A DNA stretch of 64,000 nucleotides, from positions 2,294,001 through 2,358,000 of the forward strand of contig NZ_CP126741.1 in assembly GCF_030246905.1 (NCBI RefSeq), read 5' to 3'. Positions 32,592-41,846 of this stretch are shown in pieces. Under the pieces are notes generated by a model. That model searched no databases and was not told the DNA's origin. It saw only the letters and a list, made by a program, of their open reading frames with translations. The DNA is from Microbacterium sp. zg-Y818. Lineage in GTDB: Bacteria; Actinomycetota; Actinomycetes; Actinomycetales; Microbacteriaceae. Within the stretch, counting starts at the first letter, position 1; the number at the start of each line of letters is the position of its first letter. The translations under genes were made by a program, and so were the position numbers.

Positions 32592-35305
32592 TTCTTCTTG
32601 GCCGCGGGCTTGCGTGCCGCGGGCTTGCGGGTCGTGCGCTTGGGAGCGGGGCCCTTCGCGCGCTTGTCGGCCAGCAGCTGCACGGCGCGCTCGAACGTGA
32701 CCTCTTCTGCGTTCTCGCCGCGCGGGATGGTCGCGTTGGTCTCGCCGTCGGTGACGTACGGACCGAAGCGGCCGTCCTTGAGCTTGATCGGCTTGCCGCT
32801 GACGGGGTCCGCCTCGAACTCCTTGAGCGCGCTGGATGCCGCGCGGGCACCGTACTTGGGCTGCGCGTACACGGCGAGCGCTTCGTCGAGGGTGATGGAG
32901 AACAGCTGGTCCTCGCTCTGCAGCGTGCGGGAGTCCGTGCCCTTCTTGAGGTACGGACCGTACCGGCCGTTCTGCGCGGTGATCTCGGCACCCGACTCGG
33001 GGTCGACTCCCACGACGCGCGGCAGTGCCAGCAGCTTCAGCGCGGTGTCGAGGTCGACGGTCTCCACCGACATGCTCTTGAACAGCGAAGCCGTCCGCGG
33101 CTTGGGCGCGGCATCCGCCTTCTTGCGCGTGGTCTTCTTCTTGGGCGCCTCGGCTTCGACCTCGCCGGTCTGCGGGTCGGCGGCATCGGGATCGACGGGC
33201 TCGACCTCCTGCACGTACGGACCGAACCGGCCGTCCTTGACGACGATGAGCTTGCCGTTCTCGGGGTTCTCCCCCAGCACCCGGTCGCCGGCGACGGGAG
33301 CGTCGATGAGCTCCTGCGCCTTGGCCGGGGTCAGCTCGTCGGGTGCGAGGTCGTCGGGGACGTTGACGATGCGGGGCTTGGCCTCGGGGTCGCCGCTCAC
33401 GTCGGGCACCTCGAGGTAGGGGCCGTACTTGCCGAAGCGCAGCGTCGCGATGTCGCCGATGGGCGTGGAGTTGAGTTCGCGCGCGTCGATGTCGCCGAGG
33501 TTGTCGACGATGTGACGCAGGCCCACGTGGTCCTTCGAGCCGTAGTAGAAGTCCTTCAGCCACGCCACGCGCTGCTGCTCGCCGCGGGCGATGGCATCGA
33601 GGTCGTCCTCGAGTGCGGCGGTGAAGTCATAATCCACGAGGTCCGCGAAGTGCTCTTCGAGCAGACGCACGACGCTGAACGAGAGCCAGCTCGGCACGAG
33701 TGCCTGACCGCGCTTGGTGACGTAGCCGCGGTCGAGAATCACGTCGATGATGCTGGCGAAGGTCGACGGGCGGCCGATGCCCCTCTCCTCCAGCGCCTTG
33801 ACCAGGCTCGCCTCGGTGTAGCGGGGCTTGGGACTCGTGGCGTGGCCCTTGGGCTCGACGTCGCGCAGGCTCAGGCTGTCGCCGACGGCGAGCGCGGGCA
33901 GCGACTGGTCGGCATCCTTGTCTGCGTCGCCGCGCTTCTCGTCGCGGCCCTCTTCGTACGCCTCGAGGAAGCCCTTGAACGTGTAGACGGTGCCCGAGGC
34001 GGTGAACTCGGCGCTGCGGCCGGCGGCCGTGGCCGTCAAGGTCACCGTGGTGGTCTCGTACTTGGCGTCGGACATCTGGCTGGCGACGGTGCGCTTCCAG
34101 ATGAGGTCGTACAGGCGCGCCTCGTCACGGTCGAGGTCGGATGCCACCGACGACGGGGTGCGGAACTGCTCGCCCGACGGACGGATGGCCTCGTGCGCTT
34201 CCTGGGCGTTGCGGCTCTTGCTGCGGTAGACGCGGGGCTGGTCGGGCACGGCGCGGTCGCCGTACAGCGACACGGCCTGTGCGCGGGCCGCTTCGATGGC
34301 CTGAGTGCTCAGCGCCGTCGAATCGGTACGCATATAAGTGATGTAGCCCTTCTCGTAGAGACGCTGGGCGACGCTCATGGCGTGCTTGGCGCTCATCGAG
34401 AGCTTGCGGCCGGCTTCCTGCTGCATGGTCGAGGTCGTGAACGGCGCTTTGGGGCTGCGCGTGCCGGGCTTGGCCTCGACGGCGGTGACGGATGCCGTGC
34501 CCTTCGCGGCGATCGCATCGGCCAGTTCCCGGGCCTGCTGCTCGTCGAAGACGATGACGGCCTTCTTCAGCTCGCCCTTGTCGTCGAAGTCGGTGCCTCG
34601 GGCCAGCGGCAGACCGTCGACGCGCGCCAGGCGGGTGCCGAAGCTCGCGGCATCCTTCGCCGCCGTCGCCTCGACGTCCCAGTACGACGCGGAGACGAAC
34701 GCCATGCGCTCGCGCTCGCGCTCGACGACCATGCGGGTGGCGGCGGACTGCACGCGGCCGGCGCTGAGCGCCTGGCCCTCGCGGCCGCTGCCGATCTTGC
34801 GCCACAGCACCGGCGAGACGTCCCAGCCGTAGAGGCGGTCGAGCACGCGGCGGGTCTCCTGCGCGTCGACGAGGGCGTGGTCGAGCTCACGGGTGTTCTC
34901 TGCGGCAGCGCGGATGGCGTCCTTCGTGATCTCGTGGAACACCATGCGCTTGACGGGGACCTTGGGCTTGAGCACCTCGAGCAGGTGCCACGCGATGGCT
35001 TCGCCCTCGCGGTCCTCATCGGTGGCGAGCAGGACTTCGTCGGCGCCCTTCAGCGCCCGCTTCAGCTCGGCGACCGTCTTGGTCTTGCGGTCGTTGACGA
35101 CGTACAGCGGGTCGAAGTCGTTCTCGACGTCGATCGAGTATTTGCCGTAGGCCTTCTTCTTGTCGGCCGGGATGTCCTTCTTGTCGGCGAGATCGCGGAT
35201 GTGACCCACCGAGCTCAGCACCTCGTAGCCATCGCCCAGGTATCCCTGGATCGACTTCATCTTCGTCGGGGACTCGACGATGACGAGCTTCTTGCCCTGT
35301 GCCAC
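32588..35305 (-). CDS. topA: DNA topoisomerase I
   Basis: 905 residues from GTG 35305 (VAQGKKLVIVESPTKMKSIQ). TOPRIM motifs (IVESPTK, LATDEDREGEAIAWHL) and the active-site region GYITYMRTDSTALS are intact. The C-terminal part has the actinobacterial repeated basic-aromatic segments (DGRFGPYV, NGRYGPYLKKG, DGRFGPYVTDG) and a very Lys/Ala/Arg-rich tail (TTRKPAARKPAAKKK) that binds DNA. It relaxes negative supercoils. Four-base overlap with tmk indicates co-transcription. Confidence 0.97.
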   Translation of the reverse strand: MAQGKKLVIVESPTKMKSIQGYLGDGYEVLSSVGHIRDLADKKDIPADKKKAYGKYSIDVENDFDPLYVVNDRKTKTVAELKRALKGADEVLLATDEDREGEAIAWHLLEVLKPKVPVKRMVFHEITKDAIRAAAENTRELDHALVDAQETRRVLDRLYGWDVSPVLWRKIGSGREGQALSAGRVQSAATRMVVERERERMAFVSASYWDVEATAAKDAASFGTRLARVDGLPLARGTDFDDKGELKKAVIVFDEQQARELADAIAAKGTASVTAVEAKPGTRSPKAPFTTSTMQQEAGRKLSMSAKHAMSVAQRLYEKGYITYMRTDSTALSTQAIEAARAQAVSLYGDRAVPDQPRVYRSKSRNAQEAHEAIRPSGEQFRTPSSVASDLDRDEARLYDLIWKRTVASQMSDAKYETTTVTLTATAAGRSAEFTASGTVYTFKGFLEAYEEGRDEKRGDADKDADQSLPALAVGDSLSLRDVEPKGHATSPKPRYTEASLVKALEERGIGRPSTFASIIDVILDRGYVTKRGQALVPSWLSFSVVRLLEEHFADLVDYDFTAALEDDLDAIARGEQQRVAWLKDFYYGSKDHVGLRHIVDNLGDIDARELNSTPIGDIATLRFGKYGPYLEVPDVSGDPEAKPRIVNVPDDLAPDELTPAKAQELIDAPVAGDRVLGENPENGKLIVVKDGRFGPYVQEVEPVDPDAADPQTGEVEAEAPKKKTTRKKADAAPKPRTASLFKSMSVETVDLDTALKLLALPRVVGVDPESGAEITAQNGRYGPYLKKGTDSRTLQSEDQLFSITLDEALAVYAQPKYGARAASSALKEFEADPVSGKPIKLKDGRFGPYVTDGETNATIPRGENAEEVTFERAVQLLADKRAKGPAPKRTTRKPAARKPAAKKK

Positions 35306-35410
35306 GGTGGCCGCCTTTCTATCCGTGCACACCATACACACCGGCAAGCAGAGCAGAACCTGAGTACGCTCAACCCTCAGTACCCTCATGTCCGGGCGCT
35401 GGGTGCGGGC

Positions 35411-35436
35411 GGGGCGGATGCCGCGGCATCCACCCC
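35411..35436 (-). terminator. Terminator of first thioester adhesin gene
   Basis: GGGGCGGATGCC, GC, GGCATCCACCCC; a 12-bp stem with one mismatch, built on the GGATGCCGCGGCATCC palindrome. It lies ten bases after the stop codon. A paralogous structure ends the second adhesin gene. Confidence 0.65.
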
Positions 35437-35445
35437 ACCCTCAAC

Positions 35446-37302
35446 TCACTCCGCCGCGCGACGGTTCGCCCGGACGGCCAGCATCAGCAGCAGCCCGAGA
35501 CCGATCACACCCCAAGCCACCGCGAGCAGCGGCATCGGCGCATCGCCTCCCGTCTTCGCCAGCGCGTCGCCTCCCGACATCGACGCCGCGTCGCCTCCCG
35601 ACGGCGACACCGCGCCACCGGACGACGACACCGCGCCACCGGGCATCGATGCCTCGCCACCGGGCACGGCCGGAACCGGCTCCACGGTGTTGGTCAGCCT
35701 GGCCTCCGTCACCGCCCCCGGCGCGATCGTCACCGTCACCGGGTCATCAGCGAGGACGCGTACCGAACTGTTCGCGCCTGACTCCCGCTCCGCCACGGTG
35801 CACTCCGTACCGGCGGGCAGGTTGCCGAACGTCTGCGCGTACTCCCCGGCGCCCGCGCCGGCGGGGATGTCGAACGTCTCGGCCAGCCCGTTGTCACAGG
35901 TGGCCGACAGGGAGATGGCGGACTGCTGCCCGGCTGCCGTGCCGTCGATGACCTTCACCAGGCTCAGCGAGCCCGCGTTGAATTCGACGGTGTTGGTCAC
36001 CGTCAGCGCGATGCCCGCCTCGGCCATCGTGCCCGGCTCCGGGAGGTCGGTGGTGACACCCACCTCGGAGGTCGCGCCCGTGAGCGGTTCTGTGACGGTG
36101 CACGTGTTGCCGACGGGGATGCCGCGGAAGTTGTAGGTCTGCCTCGTGCTGGTCCCCGCAGGGATGTCCTGCGTGAACGTGTACCCCTCGCCGCAGTCGA
36201 TCACGAGCTGGGCGGCGCCCTGCTGCCCCACCGCCGCACCGGCGAACGCCTTGGTGACGGTGAGGTCACCGGCGGAGAAGAACTCCGTGGTCGCCGTGGC
36301 GGCGGCATCGAACTGCGCCTGGTCGGCGAGGACCATCGGCTGCGCGGTGCTGTAGGACGGGGTGTTGCCGTCGTAGAGGTAGACGTTGCCGCGCTGCACG
36401 GTCACGGTGGCTCTGGCGGTCAGGACGGTTTCGGCGCCCGTCACCCCTGGCCCGGTGATCCATATCGAGGTTCCCGAGGGGACGCTGCTCGCGTTCGGGA
36501 TGGGCGTCGTGGCGGCGGCGTCGCTGTACATCGTGTAGCCCGTCGGCACGCTCACGGTCACCGCCGCGGCGCCCTCGGCCGTGACGACGTAGGGGCCAGC
36601 CGCGCTCCCCGCCGGTGCGGAGACGGATGCCGGGCTGATCGCCACGGGTGCCTCCGGTTCGGCTACCGGGCCGTTGGCCTGGGCCGCCGCGATGATCGTC
36701 TCGGTGGCTGCGCGCACGACATCGTCCTCGGCCCCCAGCACGAGCCCGTCCGTGAAGTACCAGATAGCCGACTGGGTGGCCGCCGCCTGCTCGTTGGGCG
36801 TCAGCCCCACCGGCGCTTCGACCGCCGGGTAGTAGTTGTTGAGGATGTAGGTGACGTAACCGATGTTCGGCACGGTGGACTCCGACCACGTCCCCGACTG
36901 GTAGCCGATGCCGACGGCCGTGGGGGTGCGCGCGGCGATGCAGTACATCTCGCCCGTGCTGGACGGGTCATCCACCGACGCGGTCGTGATGATGCCGATG
37001 AACCCTGATCGTGAGGTGTAATCGGCCGGTGGGCTGTCGGGATACGGGATCGCTGGATCGGGCACGATGGCCGTGGGCGGCAGATAACCCGTAAGCCTCA
37101 GGCCCTCGGAGACGCCGGTGATGACGATCTCGGTGTCGGATCCGGTCCTCGCGTCGGCCACCGGCGTCGCGTCGTCGATGCTCGCGTGTGCGGGCATCAG
37201 CGGTGTCACCACCAGGGCTGCTGCAGCAAGCGTGCCGAGAAGTGCGAGCAGACCGGGTTTCCGATGGCCTGCGCGCCCAGGGGAAGAGAATGGTGAGTTC
37301 AT
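35446..37302 (-). CDS. Thioester-domain surface adhesin with two DUF5979 repeats and LAKTG anchor (paralog 1)
   Basis: 618 residues. Signal peptide to Ala40 (MPAHA|SIDD). Thioester domain about 55-200 with Cys121 (GEMYCIAART) and Gln177 in ATQSAIWYFTDG, the pair that forms the internal bond in TQXA proteins. A beta domain (about 215-330) is followed by two DUF5979-type repeats, each opening LTVTKAF / LSLVKVI and closing in TNTVE. A Gly/Ser-rich linker with SGGDA repeats leads to LAKTG at 581, a membrane helix and RANRRAAE. LAxTG suits a class E sortase. It would be wall-anchored and able to bond covalently to a host or surface amine. No sortase gene is in the window. Confidence 0.88.
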   Translation of the reverse strand: MNSPFSSPGRAGHRKPGLLALLGTLAAAALVVTPLMPAHASIDDATPVADARTGSDTEIVITGVSEGLRLTGYLPPTAIVPDPAIPYPDSPPADYTSRSGFIGIITTASVDDPSSTGEMYCIAARTPTAVGIGYQSGTWSESTVPNIGYVTYILNNYYPAVEAPVGLTPNEQAAATQSAIWYFTDGLVLGAEDDVVRAATETIIAAAQANGPVAEPEAPVAISPASVSAPAGSAAGPYVVTAEGAAAVTVSVPTGYTMYSDAAATTPIPNASSVPSGTSIWITGPGVTGAETVLTARATVTVQRGNVYLYDGNTPSYSTAQPMVLADQAQFDAAATATTEFFSAGDLTVTKAFAGAAVGQQGAAQLVIDCGEGYTFTQDIPAGTSTRQTYNFRGIPVGNTCTVTEPLTGATSEVGVTTDLPEPGTMAEAGIALTVTNTVEFNAGSLSLVKVIDGTAAGQQSAISLSATCDNGLAETFDIPAGAGAGEYAQTFGNLPAGTECTVAERESGANSSVRVLADDPVTVTIAPGAVTEARLTNTVEPVPAVPGGEASMPGGAVSSSGGAVSPSGGDAASMSGGDALAKTGGDAPMPLLAVAWGVIGLGLLLMLAVRANRRAAE

Positions 37303-37383
37303 GATTGCCTTCCGATATGTGTCGCAACGCGGCGGATGTGTTCACACCGCACCCCACCGGTGATCGGGCCGAACGTTGCTGAC

Positions 37384-37413
37384 GGTGGGCGGATGCCGCG
37401 GCATCCGCCCACC
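37384..37413 (-). terminator. Terminator of second thioester adhesin gene
   Basis: GGTGGGCGGATGCC, GC, GGCATCCGCCCACC: a perfect 14-bp stem, eight bases after the stop. Same core palindrome as at 35411-35436. Confidence 0.75.
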
Positions 37414-37420
37414 CCTCAAC

Positions 37421-39805
37421 TCACTCCGCCGTGCGGCGGTTCGCCCGGACGGCCAGCATCAGCAGCAGCCCGAGACCGATCACGCCCGAAGCCACTGGCA
37501 GCAGCGGCATCGGCGCATCGCCTCCGGACATCGCCAGCCCTCCACCGGCCGCAGTGTGCAGCCGCAGCACGGTGTTCGTCAGCGTCGCATCCGTCTCGGC
37601 ACCCGGCGCGACCGTCACCGTGACGGGATCGTCGGCGACGATGCGCACCGAGTCGTTCGCACCGGCCTGCGGCTCGGCGACGGTGCACTCCGTGCCGGCG
37701 GGCAGGCCGCCGAACGTCTGCGTGTACTCCCCCGCGGCCGCCCCTGCGGGGATATCGACGGTCTCAGCCAGCCCGTTGGTGCACATCACCGACAGGGAGA
37801 TCGCGGACTGCTTCCCGGCTCCCATGCCGTTGATGACCTTGACCACGCGGAGCGAGCCCGGCTTGAAGGTCACCGTGTTGGTGAGGCCGACCTCAGCAGT
37901 CGCCCCCGGCTCGATCGTCACGGTGACCGGGTCACCGGGCACGACCTCGACCTCGGTGGTGGACCCCGACACCAGCTCGGTGATGACGCACTCCGACCCG
38001 GCGGGGATCGGCTCGTACTTCTGCGTGTAGTCACCGGCCGCCGCGCCGCCGGGGATGGTGAAGGTCTCATCCAGCCCGCTGTCGCACATGACGCCGACCT
38101 GGATGTCCGACTGCGAGCCGGCCGCGTCACCCGTCACGGTCTTGGTCAGTGCGAGCGATCCGGGTCGGAGCTCGACGGTGTTGGTCAGCCGCGCCTCGAC
38201 GGCAGCACCGGCTGCGATTTGCACCGTCACCGGGGCATCGGTCGTCACCTCCACCACCGCGTTGGACCCGGTCGCCAGCTCCGTCACGGTGCATTCGTCC
38301 CCGGCGGGAAGGCCGCCGAACGTCCGCGTGTACTCCCCCGCCGCCGACCCTGCCGGGATCACGAGGGTCTCGTCCAGGCCGCTGGTGCACATGATGCCCA
38401 CCGACACCTCGTCCTGCGAACCGGCCGCACTGCCCGCGATGACCTTCACGAGGTTGAGCGAGCCGTCGTTGAGCTCGACCGTGTTGGTGACGGTCAATGC
38501 CAGCCCCTCGGGCAGCATCGTGCCTGTCTGCGGAGCGTCGGTGGTGACGCCCACCTCGGTGGTCGCCCCCGTGGTCGGCTCGGTGACCGTGCAGGTGTTG
38601 CCGACCGGGATGCCGGTGAAGGTGTAGGTCTGCCTCGTGCTGGTCCCCGCGGGGATCTCCTGCGTGAACGTGTACCCGTCGCCGCAGTCGATCACCAGCT
38701 GGGCTGCACCCTGCTGCCCCACCGCCGCACCGGCGAACGCCTTGTTGACGGTGAGGTCACCGGCGGTGAAGAACTCCGCCGTCGCGGTCGCGAGGGCTTC
38801 GAGCTGGGTCGTCTTGGCGAGGATCAGCCGCTGCGCGTCGTCTCGACCCGGGCTGTTGCCGTCGTAGAGATAGACGGTCCCCTCCTGCACCGTGACGGTG
38901 GCCCGGGCGGTCAGGACGGTTTCGATGCCCGTGACACCGGGGCCGGTGACCCATACGGATGTGCCGGAGGAGACGGTGCTCGGGTTCGCCAGCGGCGCGG
39001 TGGCAGCTGCATCCTCGTACATCGTGTAGCCGGCCGGCACGCTGACGGTGACCGGCGCTGCGCCCTCGGCGGTGACGACGTAGGGACCCGCCGCGTTCCC
39101 CTCGGGTGATGAAGCCGAGGCCGGGGCGATCTCCACGTCGGGCGCCGGCGGCTCGGTGACCGGGCCGTTGGCCTGAGCGTCCGCGACGATCTCCGCGGTG
39201 GCCTCGCGTACCTTGGCCGGGGTCGCGCCCAACACGAAGCCGTCGGTGAAATACCAGACCGCCGACTGCACGGCGGCAGCCTGCTGATCGCGGGTCAGCC
39301 CGGCCGGCGCCTCGACCGCCGGGTAGTAGTTGTGGAGGATGTAGGTGACGTAGCCGAGATTCGGCATGTTCGATTCCGCCCAGGTCCCCGACGCGTAGCC
39401 GGTGCCCACCGCGGTCAACACGCGCAGGTTGATGCAGTACGTCTGTCCTGTGCTGGACGGGTCTTCGACGGACGCGATGTTGCGTACCCCGGCGAATGCC
39501 GACTCGTCGACATACCCTGCCGGCCGACCGGCGGGGGGATACGCGGCCAGCGGGTCGGGTACCTCTGCCGCCGGCGGCAAGTACCCCTGGACGTCCAACC
39601 CCGCTCCGTGGCCGGTGTACACGACCTCGGTGTTCGGGCCAGTCACGGCCTCGGCAGCCGGTGCCGCGTCATCCAGTTTCGCGTGCGCGGGTTCAGCTGC
39701 CAAGGGCGCAGCGACCAGTGCGGCCGCGGCGAGGGTGCCGAGTGCGGCGCGAAGGGCCTGCTTGCGGCGGCGGAAGCCGCGAAGGAAACAGAAGTTCGGG
39801 TTCAT
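37421..39805 (-). CDS. Thioester-domain surface adhesin with four DUF5979 repeats and degenerate anchor motif (paralog 2)
   Basis: 794 residues from ATG 39805, which has the same GGAAGGCA ribosome-binding context as paralog 1. Signal peptide to about Ala42; thioester residues Cys124 (QTYCINLRV) and Gln180 (AVQSAVWYFTDG). Four DUF5979-type repeats follow, opening LTVNKAF, LNLVKVI, LALTKTV and LRVVKVI. The anchor reads LAMSGGD at 757 where paralog 1 has LAKTGGD; the helix and RANRRTAE tail are otherwise nearly the same. Thr-to-Ser and Lys-to-Met at the sortase site may weaken anchoring. The 118-base gap to paralog 1 and the matching ends show tandem duplication. The 230 bases before it (39806-40035) hold no gene. 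Confidence 0.88.
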   Translation of the reverse strand: MNPNFCFLRGFRRRKQALRAALGTLAAAALVAAPLAAEPAHAKLDDAAPAAEAVTGPNTEVVYTGHGAGLDVQGYLPPAAEVPDPLAAYPPAGRPAGYVDESAFAGVRNIASVEDPSSTGQTYCINLRVLTAVGTGYASGTWAESNMPNLGYVTYILHNYYPAVEAPAGLTRDQQAAAVQSAVWYFTDGFVLGATPAKVREATAEIVADAQANGPVTEPPAPDVEIAPASASSPEGNAAGPYVVTAEGAAPVTVSVPAGYTMYEDAAATAPLANPSTVSSGTSVWVTGPGVTGIETVLTARATVTVQEGTVYLYDGNSPGRDDAQRLILAKTTQLEALATATAEFFTAGDLTVNKAFAGAAVGQQGAAQLVIDCGDGYTFTQEIPAGTSTRQTYTFTGIPVGNTCTVTEPTTGATTEVGVTTDAPQTGTMLPEGLALTVTNTVELNDGSLNLVKVIAGSAAGSQDEVSVGIMCTSGLDETLVIPAGSAAGEYTRTFGGLPAGDECTVTELATGSNAVVEVTTDAPVTVQIAAGAAVEARLTNTVELRPGSLALTKTVTGDAAGSQSDIQVGVMCDSGLDETFTIPGGAAAGDYTQKYEPIPAGSECVITELVSGSTTEVEVVPGDPVTVTIEPGATAEVGLTNTVTFKPGSLRVVKVINGMGAGKQSAISLSVMCTNGLAETVDIPAGAAAGEYTQTFGGLPAGTECTVAEPQAGANDSVRIVADDPVTVTVAPGAETDATLTNTVLRLHTAAGGGLAMSGGDAPMPLLPVASGVIGLGLLLMLAVRANRRTAE

Positions 39806-40035
39806 CACTGCCTTCCAACGTGCGTGGCAGTGCGGCGGACATCCCACGCCGCACCGCTCGAAGCCGACCGGACGCGGCGGACGGTCGGCGCCTTCACTCA
39901 ACGGTGCGAAAGGATAAGCACCGCCGCTTTTCAATCCCTTGGAGAAAGCCGAGAGCACTCGTCAGCGCGTCTGTCTCCTCCATCCGCCGGGCCCGCCGAT
40001 TCGGCCCGTGCATGCTCCGCGGGCGTCGCGGTGCT

Positions 40036-40374
40036 TCAGGGCGCAACGGGAGGCGCACCCGGCGGCGGACCTGCACGCGCGGCCACCGAGACGGGCATGA
40101 CCCCGTACGTCGCGCCGAGGGTGACGGTGGCCACGAGGCCGTCGAGCTCGCACGCGATCACCTCCGCCCCCACGGTGGCGGCGACGTGCGCGGCACGTTC
40201 GCACGGCACGCCCGCGACGGCACCGGATGCCGCGTCGGCGGCGGCGAGCGCGGCGGCATCGGCGGCGCCCGCGAGCCGCTGGCTCCACGCCGCCGCGGTT
40301 CCGACGCTCAGCAGCGACGCGCCCAGCAGCAGGCCCGTGGCGAGCACGCCGACGGCGGCGACCGTACCGGGCAT
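40036..40374 (-). CDS. TadE-like/Rv3655c-type pseudopilin-associated protein
   Basis: 112 residues: MPGTVAAVGVLATGLLLGAS is a membrane helix, then AWSQRLAGAADAAALAAADA, the alanine-rich pattern of the small TadE-like protein at the end of actinobacterial Tad loci. Two cysteines (VPCERA, VIACELDG) may form a disulfide outside. It overlaps the preceding gene by one base (TGATG). It probably takes part in assembling Flp-type pili. Confidence 0.75.
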   Translation of the reverse strand: MPGTVAAVGVLATGLLLGASLLSVGTAAAWSQRLAGAADAAALAAADAASGAVAGVPCERAAHVAATVGAEVIACELDGLVATVTLGATYGVMPVSVAARAGPPPGAPPVAP

Positions 40375-40715
40375 CAGCGTCCCTCTCCCACCGCGCACGC
40401 CGTGGCGCGCAGCTCGCCGAGCGGCAAGGGCAGTCCCGTGGGCGCGGTGGCCGTGACGCACACGAGGTCGCCGTCGGATCCGATGGCGGCGGCAGCCCCG
40501 GTGACCGCGCGCGACACGGCATCCTGCACGCGCCCGTCGGCTTCGCCCCGCGCGGCCAGCCGGGCACCCTGCGCCGCGCCCTGCTCGAGTCTGACCTGGC
40601 GGCCCGATGCGGTCAGTGCCCCGGCGAACAGCAGGAACACGATGATCACCGCCGGCAGGGCGACGGCCAGCTCGGCGGCGGCCGACCCCCGATCGTCCCA
40701 CCGGCGGCTGCTCAT
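40374..40715 (-). CDS. TadE family pilus-assembly protein
   Basis: 113 residues: MSSRRWDDRGSAAAELAVAL with the Glu of the processing site (GSAAAELA), then a helix PAVIIVFLLFAGALTASGRQ. This is the TadE pseudopilin pattern, cut after the Gly by a prepilin peptidase. Cys pair in the C-terminal part (DLVCVTATA, ATACAVG). One-base overlaps with both neighbours. Confidence 0.85.
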   Translation of the reverse strand: MSSRRWDDRGSAAAELAVALPAVIIVFLLFAGALTASGRQVRLEQGAAQGARLAARGEADGRVQDAVSRAVTGAAAAIGSDGDLVCVTATAPTGLPLPLGELRATACAVGEGR

Positions 40716-40924
40716 CAGGCGACCGTGAGCGCGCGCCGGACGAGATCGGTGAGGATGCCGCGCACCTCGTCGGAGCGCATGATCACCACCAGGAGTCCGG
40801 CGAAGGCGACGGCGGCCATGGTCGCCACCGCATACTCCGCGGTGGCCGCACCGCTCTCGTCGGCGATCAGTCGCGCCGCGCGACGGCGGGTGAGTGCGGG
40901 AAGGGTGTCGGGTGTGCGGGTCAT
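40715..40924 (-). CDS. DUF4244 Flp-pilin-like protein
   Basis: 69 residues from ATG 40924. A basic start, then ADESGAATAEYAVATMAAVA: Gly followed by a helix with Glu at +5 is the class of type IVb pilin precursor. The remainder (FAGLLVVIMRSDEVRGILTD) is short. It is the best candidate for the pilus subunit in this locus. Confidence 0.85.
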   Translation of the reverse strand: MTRTPDTLPALTRRRAARLIADESGAATAEYAVATMAAVAFAGLLVVIMRSDEVRGILTDLVRRALTVA

Positions 40925-40958
40925 GATTCTCCTTGTCGTGAGGTGGTTCGGGCACGGG

Positions 40959-41846
40959 TCAGAGCGTGAGCGGCGTCGTCGCGAGCACGCCGAGGAGCAT
41001 GGGCGCCACCCCGAGCAGCAGAAAAGCGGGCAGCGTGCACACGCCCAGCGGCAGCAGCAGCCGTGACGACAGTCGCGCCGCACGCAGCCGCCCCTCGACG
41101 CGGGCACGGTGGCGGGCATGGGCGGCGTCGGCACGCAGCAGCTCGACCGCCGGGGCACCGGCCGTGCGCGAGAGCTCGAGCACGGCAGCGGTGCGCGGGT
41201 GCTCGTCGGCGCCGGTCGCGGTGACGAGATCCCGCGCACGGGGAATCGAGACGCCGCCGGCGAGGGCGACCGCGAGCAGCTCGGCGTCCAGCCCGGGAAC
41301 GCCCGGCGGCGGCTGCGCTCGGGCGATCAGCCGGGCGGTCCATCCGCGCGCGGCGAACATCAGCAGGGCGCCCGCCACGACGGCGGCCGCGCCAAACGGC
41401 TGGCTGAAGACGACCCCCACGGTGTCGAAACCGAGCGCTGCGCCGAGGGCGACGGCGACCAGCGGCAGCCAAGCGATGAGACGCGCCGTGGCGACCGGCT
41501 CGGCCAGCGCGATCCGCACGTCGTCGGAGGCCGCCTGTGCATCGCGAAGCGCTTCGGCCACCGCGCGCAGGCTCACCGCCAACGGTGCTCCGACGGTCGT
41601 CGCGACAGACCAGGCGTCGGCGACATGACGCCACGTGCCGCCCGCCGCGGCGATGGCCACCGCCAGCGCGGCGCCCTTCGCGACCCGGGCGCACACCGCC
41701 GCCGCCGTGGCGTTTCCGGACGAGGCGAGGTGCTCCCAGGCCCGGTGCGGTGTGATCCCGGCCTGCAGCAGCACCGCGAGCTGCAGCACCGTGGTCGCCG
41801 CGGCATCCGCGTCGGGGGGTTGCGCGCGGGGGCGCCGGCCGATCAC
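40959..41846 (-). CDS. Type II secretion F-family membrane protein (TadB/TadC-like)
   Basis: 295 residues from the GTG at 41846 that overlaps the cpaF stop. One F-type half is seen at TTVLQLAVLLQAGITPHRAW (about 15-160), then two membrane helices (near 125-165), a second F-like half from LDAELLAVALAGGVSIPRAR, and a last helix at the C-terminus. Most Tad loci use two separate genes, TadB and TadC; here the pair seems merged or reduced into one. It forms the inner-membrane platform of the pilus machine. Confidence 0.85.
   Translation of the reverse strand: MIGRRPRAQPPDADAAATTVLQLAVLLQAGITPHRAWEHLASSGNATAAAVCARVAKGAALAVAIAAAGGTWRHVADAWSVATTVGAPLAVSLRAVAEALRDAQAASDDVRIALAEPVATARLIAWLPLVAVALGAALGFDTVGVVFSQPFGAAAVVAGALLMFAARGWTARLIARAQPPPGVPGLDAELLAVALAGGVSIPRARDLVTATGADEHPRTAAVLELSRTAGAPAVELLRADAAHARHRARVEGRLRAARLSSRLLLPLGVCTLPAFLLLGVAPMLLGVLATTPLTL

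Noticed and set aside
33512..36136. An 874-codon open frame opposite topA and the first adhesin
   Set aside because: Crosses two real genes and an intergenic terminator; no recognisable domain.
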